Assembly (NCBI GenBank): GCA_037968555.1
Contig: JBBKVS010000131.1
Location: forward strand, 1 to 18,639
DNA length: 18,639 nt
Direction: 5' to 3'
Source of the DNA: JAWXBM01 sp037968555
GTDB taxonomy: Bacteria > Pseudomonadota > Gammaproteobacteria > Xanthomonadales > SZUA-36
The notes under the pieces were generated by a model that was given only the letters and a program-made list of their open reading frames with translations, searched no databases and had not been told where the DNA came from. Shown here piece by piece: positions 14,082 through 18,639 of the stretch. The position numbers and the translations under genes are program-made. The stretch's first letter is position 1, and every line of letters begins with the position of its first letter.

Positions 14082-14245
14082 AGTGACCTGTAACAGCCAA
14101 ATCGAAAGCGCTTGGCTTGGTCTGACGGCACCTGGCTTGGTCTTCATTCGGCCGATAGCTATGGCTATCGGCCTCACTCCAGACCGGCGTCAGACACCGC
14201 CATCCCTTCGCCATGCTACTCCCGCTTTGGCTGTTACAGGCCACT
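14082..14245. repeat. 164-bp nested palindromic element between kinase and MBL-receiver genes
   Basis: The outer arms 14082-14101 and 14226-14245 are inverted repeats matching at 19 of 20 positions (15 contiguous: CCTGTAACAGCCAAA and its complement). A middle pair GTCTGACG (14120-14127) and CGTCAGAC (14188-14195) is perfect. The core GGCCGATAGC (14150-14159) and GCTATCGGCC (14164-14173) is a perfect 10-bp stem with loop TATG. The element starts 2 nt after the kinase stop and ends 5 nt before the Shine-Dalgarno sequence of the MBL-receiver gene. No coding function is seen. It may be a MITE or REPIN-like insertion, and as RNA could form a long intercistronic hairpin. Confidence 0.9.
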
Positions 14246-14247
14246 TG

Positions 14248-17046
<2,799 letters not shown>

Positions 17047-17134
17047 GATGGTCTCAGTCTAATCTGCGCATGGTGTGGAATTAATACCTTGTCGTCTCAA
17101 AACACGTAGTGCGCTTTTGATCTCCCGTCGCCCT

Positions 17135-17287
17135 TCAGAAGCTATAGTTGCTCGCGCCGAACAGGCCGATCAAACCAACCAGGATCAGATAAATGGCGAC
17201 GATGAGATTGAGCAATTTTGGCCTCACAAGAATGAGAATGCCAGCGGCCAGGGACACCAGAGGGGTCAAGCCCAGTTGAATGTTCAT
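17135..17287 (-). CDS. DUF3096-type small membrane protein
   Basis: A 50-residue reading frame on the minus strand encodes MNIQLGLTPLVSLAAGILIL, then VRPKLLNLIVAIYLILVGLI, then GLFGASNYSF. It consists of two hydrophobic helices joined by a short basic turn (RPK). The MNIQLGLTPL opening and NLIVAIYLI...GLIGLFG pattern match the DUF3096 family as I remember it; these are tiny inner-membrane proteins of unknown function. The start is ATG 17287. GAGG lies about 12 nt upstream, rather far. It stands alone, 88 bp upstream of the hybrid kinase start, and is read in the same direction. Confidence 0.8.
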   Translation of the reverse strand: MNIQLGLTPLVSLAAGILILVRPKLLNLIVAIYLILVGLIGLFGASNYSF

Positions 17288-17445
17288 GATGAGTCAATTC
17301 CTCGGGCCAGCAGCCCATAATGAAGGTTATTGTTCCTGCTATTGAACTCTACGCCGAAAACACCCCCGAATCCATGCGCTGTCGCACAAATGAATACCCG
17401 ATTCCCCCGGCCTACTTAGCTCCAGCTGTCGTTTGCGGGCATCAG

Positions 17446-17476
17446 TTGACAAGCTAATGAGCTTTAGGTTTAAGAT
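17446..17476 (+). promoter_or_regulatory. Candidate promoter for the TonB-dependent receptor
   Basis: A perfect -35 hexamer TTGACA (17446-17451) is followed, 19 nt later, by TAAGAT (17471-17476) in a locally AT-rich stretch, about 118 nt upstream of the receptor start. The spacer is longer than the optimal 17 nt. I see nothing else definite between 17288 and 17593. Confidence 0.35.
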
Positions 17477-17593
17477 AAAGAATAAATTAGAACAAAAGCC
17501 CATAACCAGAAGCAGACTATTAAGCAGGAACTCACAATTCTGTAACCGGAACATGCTTTTCGAACGCTCACTCACCAGCACACGGGGATAAAA

Positions 17594-18639
17594 ATGAAGC
17601 ACACGTGCAGTAACTCGGTACTCATATTCGGAATTGTTTTGGCGCTGCTGGCGCCTCCTGTCACCGCCCAGATTCTGATTGAAGAAGTGATTGTCACCGC
17701 GCAAAAGCGCGAAGAATCCCTGCAGGATGTGGGTATAGCGATCACCGCTTTTACCGGCGATCAGATGCGCGAACTGAACGTCACACGCAGTTTTGACATT
17801 GCGCGATTCACCCCAGGCGTTCACATCAGCGGCAACCTGGCCGGCCAGAACACTCAGTTTTCCATTCGCGGCGTTACCCAGAACGATTTTAACGACATCA
17901 TCGAATCGCCTAATGCGGTATACCTGGACGAAGGCTATATAGCCATTGCCCAGGCACATACCTTTGCAGTATTCGATATTGACCGGGTGGAAATTCTCAA
18001 AGGCCCGCAGGGCACTCTGTTCGGCCGCAACGCCACCGGCGGCCTGGTGCACTACATCAGCCGCAAGCCCAATTTTCAGGAAGTGGATGGATTTGTGGAC
18101 GGCACGGTCGGCCGCTTCGATTCACCTGCACACGCTAACTCAATGCGCTTTGAAGCTGCCGTCGGCGGCCCGTTCAGCGACACCGTGGCCGGACGGGTGG
18201 CGGTGTATTACAACCAGAACGACGGTTATCTGAAGAATATCTATCCCTTTGCGGCCTTCGGCGGCGGCACCTTTGGTGGAGGAACCGGTAACTCGCCGGG
18301 CGTTGGCGCTGGCGCTGACATGGGCGACGATGACACCAAGGCCATTCGCGGCACCCTGATGTTCCAGCCCAGTTCTGAATCCACTTTTACGGTCTCGGTC
18401 AACCACGCAGAAAGTGACGTCGCTACGGGACCATACCAGTCCAAACCCACCATCGGCATATTTAATGGCGTGAATGGCGTGGGCGAACTGATTAACGTTA
18501 TCAATGTGACCGACCCGAATGAAACCCGCACCGGTATTGCATCCGATGGCAGTGACTTTGGTGGCGACACCAATAACAACGGTTTTTACGGCTTGAATGA
18601 TCCGGGTGGCGACCTGGTTGGGCGATTCGGTTCCGGCGG
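17594..18639 (+). CDS. TonB-dependent outer-membrane receptor, N-terminal part (runs off the right edge)
   Basis: The frame from ATG 17594 stays open for 348 codons to the window edge. A signal peptide (MKHTCSNSVLIFGIVLALLA then PPVTA) precedes a TonB-box-like EEVIVTAQKREESLQDVGIA (about 30-49). The plug domain follows: FTPGVHISGN, FSIRGVTQNDF, VEILKGPQGTLFGRNATGG (about 132-150) and a YISRKPN segment, then the first barrel strands. This receptor type takes up scarce ligands such as siderophores, haem, vitamins or glycans using energy from TonB-ExbB-ExbD; the ligand cannot be told from this part. GGGGA about 6 nt before the ATG supports the start. The receptor is transcribed away from the kinase genes. 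Full-length members are usually 700-900 residues, so more than half is missing. Confidence 0.93.
   Translation, partial: MKHTCSNSVLIFGIVLALLAPPVTAQILIEEVIVTAQKREESLQDVGIAITAFTGDQMRELNVTRSFDIARFTPGVHISGNLAGQNTQFSIRGVTQNDFNDIIESPNAVYLDEGYIAIAQAHTFAVFDIDRVEILKGPQGTLFGRNATGGLVHYISRKPNFQEVDGFVDGTVGRFDSPAHANSMRFEAAVGGPFSDTVAGRVAVYYNQNDGYLKNIYPFAAFGGGTFGGGTGNSPGVGAGADMGDDDTKAIRGTLMFQPSSESTFTVSVNHAESDVATGPYQSKPTIGIFNGVNGVGELINVINVTDPNETRTGIASDGSDFGGDTNNNGFYGLNDPGGDLVGRFGSG

Noticed and set aside
14067..14177. N-terminal extension of the MBL-receiver protein into the palindrome
   Set aside because: AGGAGG directly before ATG 14066 and the family-typical MQVRFWGTRGS opening set the start there; the extension is non-conserved read-in.
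14082..14245. Integron attC site as an explanation for the palindrome
   Set aside because: The arms do not show the RYYYAAC/GTTRRRY core pair at the ends, and no cassette array or integrase is present.
17339..18052. 237-residue minus-strand open frame opposite the TonB-dependent receptor
   Set aside because: The plus-strand frame has a signal peptide, TonB box and plug motifs; the opposite frame is its shadow.

Overview
The window looks like chromosomal DNA of a Gram-negative gammaproteobacterium. It encodes a TonB-dependent receptor with a signal peptide and plug domain, a lipoprotein with a lipobox, a cytoplasmic multi-phosphorelay hybrid kinase, and a secreted beta-helix protein. That last protein ends in a short ...NGFE tail, which I recall from Xanthomonadales/Wenzhouxiangella-type secreted proteins. 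This placement is inference. Base composition is moderately GC-rich and no rRNA, tRNA, CRISPR array or transposase gene is visible.

Layout. The left edge (1-230, minus) is the N-terminus of a phosphoketolase. Next comes katG (minus, about 490-2655), followed by a hairpin at 437-460. Upstream of katG lies a tightly packed minus-strand operon of three genes: a TMTC-like multi-pass membrane protein with a C-terminal TPR (4840-6285, TTG start), a secreted Cys-rich protein with an HExxH motif (4091-4843, ATGA overlap) and a lipoprotein (2899-4086/4089). A long secreted right-handed beta-helix protein (6553-9018, plus) stands alone, bracketed by oppositely oriented copies of a short TCTGACCCC motif. 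Then come a zinc-dependent alcohol dehydrogenase (9174-10220, minus), a small coiled-coil stress-type protein (10335-10619, minus), a 590-bp gene-free gap and a monofunctional catalase on the plus strand.

The catalase is broken by one in-frame TAA at codon 350. The rest of the reading frame (12260-12658) is intact and contains an ATG with a well-placed Shine-Dalgarno sequence. A terminator-like hairpin separates it from a convergent two-component pair on the minus strand: a hybrid histidine kinase (PAS-PAS-HisKA-HATPase-REC-REC-HPt, 14248-17046) followed by a metallo-beta-lactamase/receiver fusion (12750-14066). The gap between those two genes is filled almost completely by a 164-bp nested palindrome. 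The right end holds a 50-residue DUF3096-type membrane peptide (17135-17287, minus) and the 5' part of a TonB-dependent receptor (17594 to the edge, plus).

How the genes fit together. KatG, the catalase and probably the small coiled-coil protein point to peroxide or general stress defence. If the catalase is really inactive, KatG is the only catalase visible here. The hybrid kinase and MBL-receiver protein very likely form one phosphorelay whose output is an enzymatic MBL domain rather than DNA binding. The three-gene TMTC-like/HExxH/lipoprotein operon acts at the envelope but has no function I can assign, and it is the best candidate here for an undescribed system.
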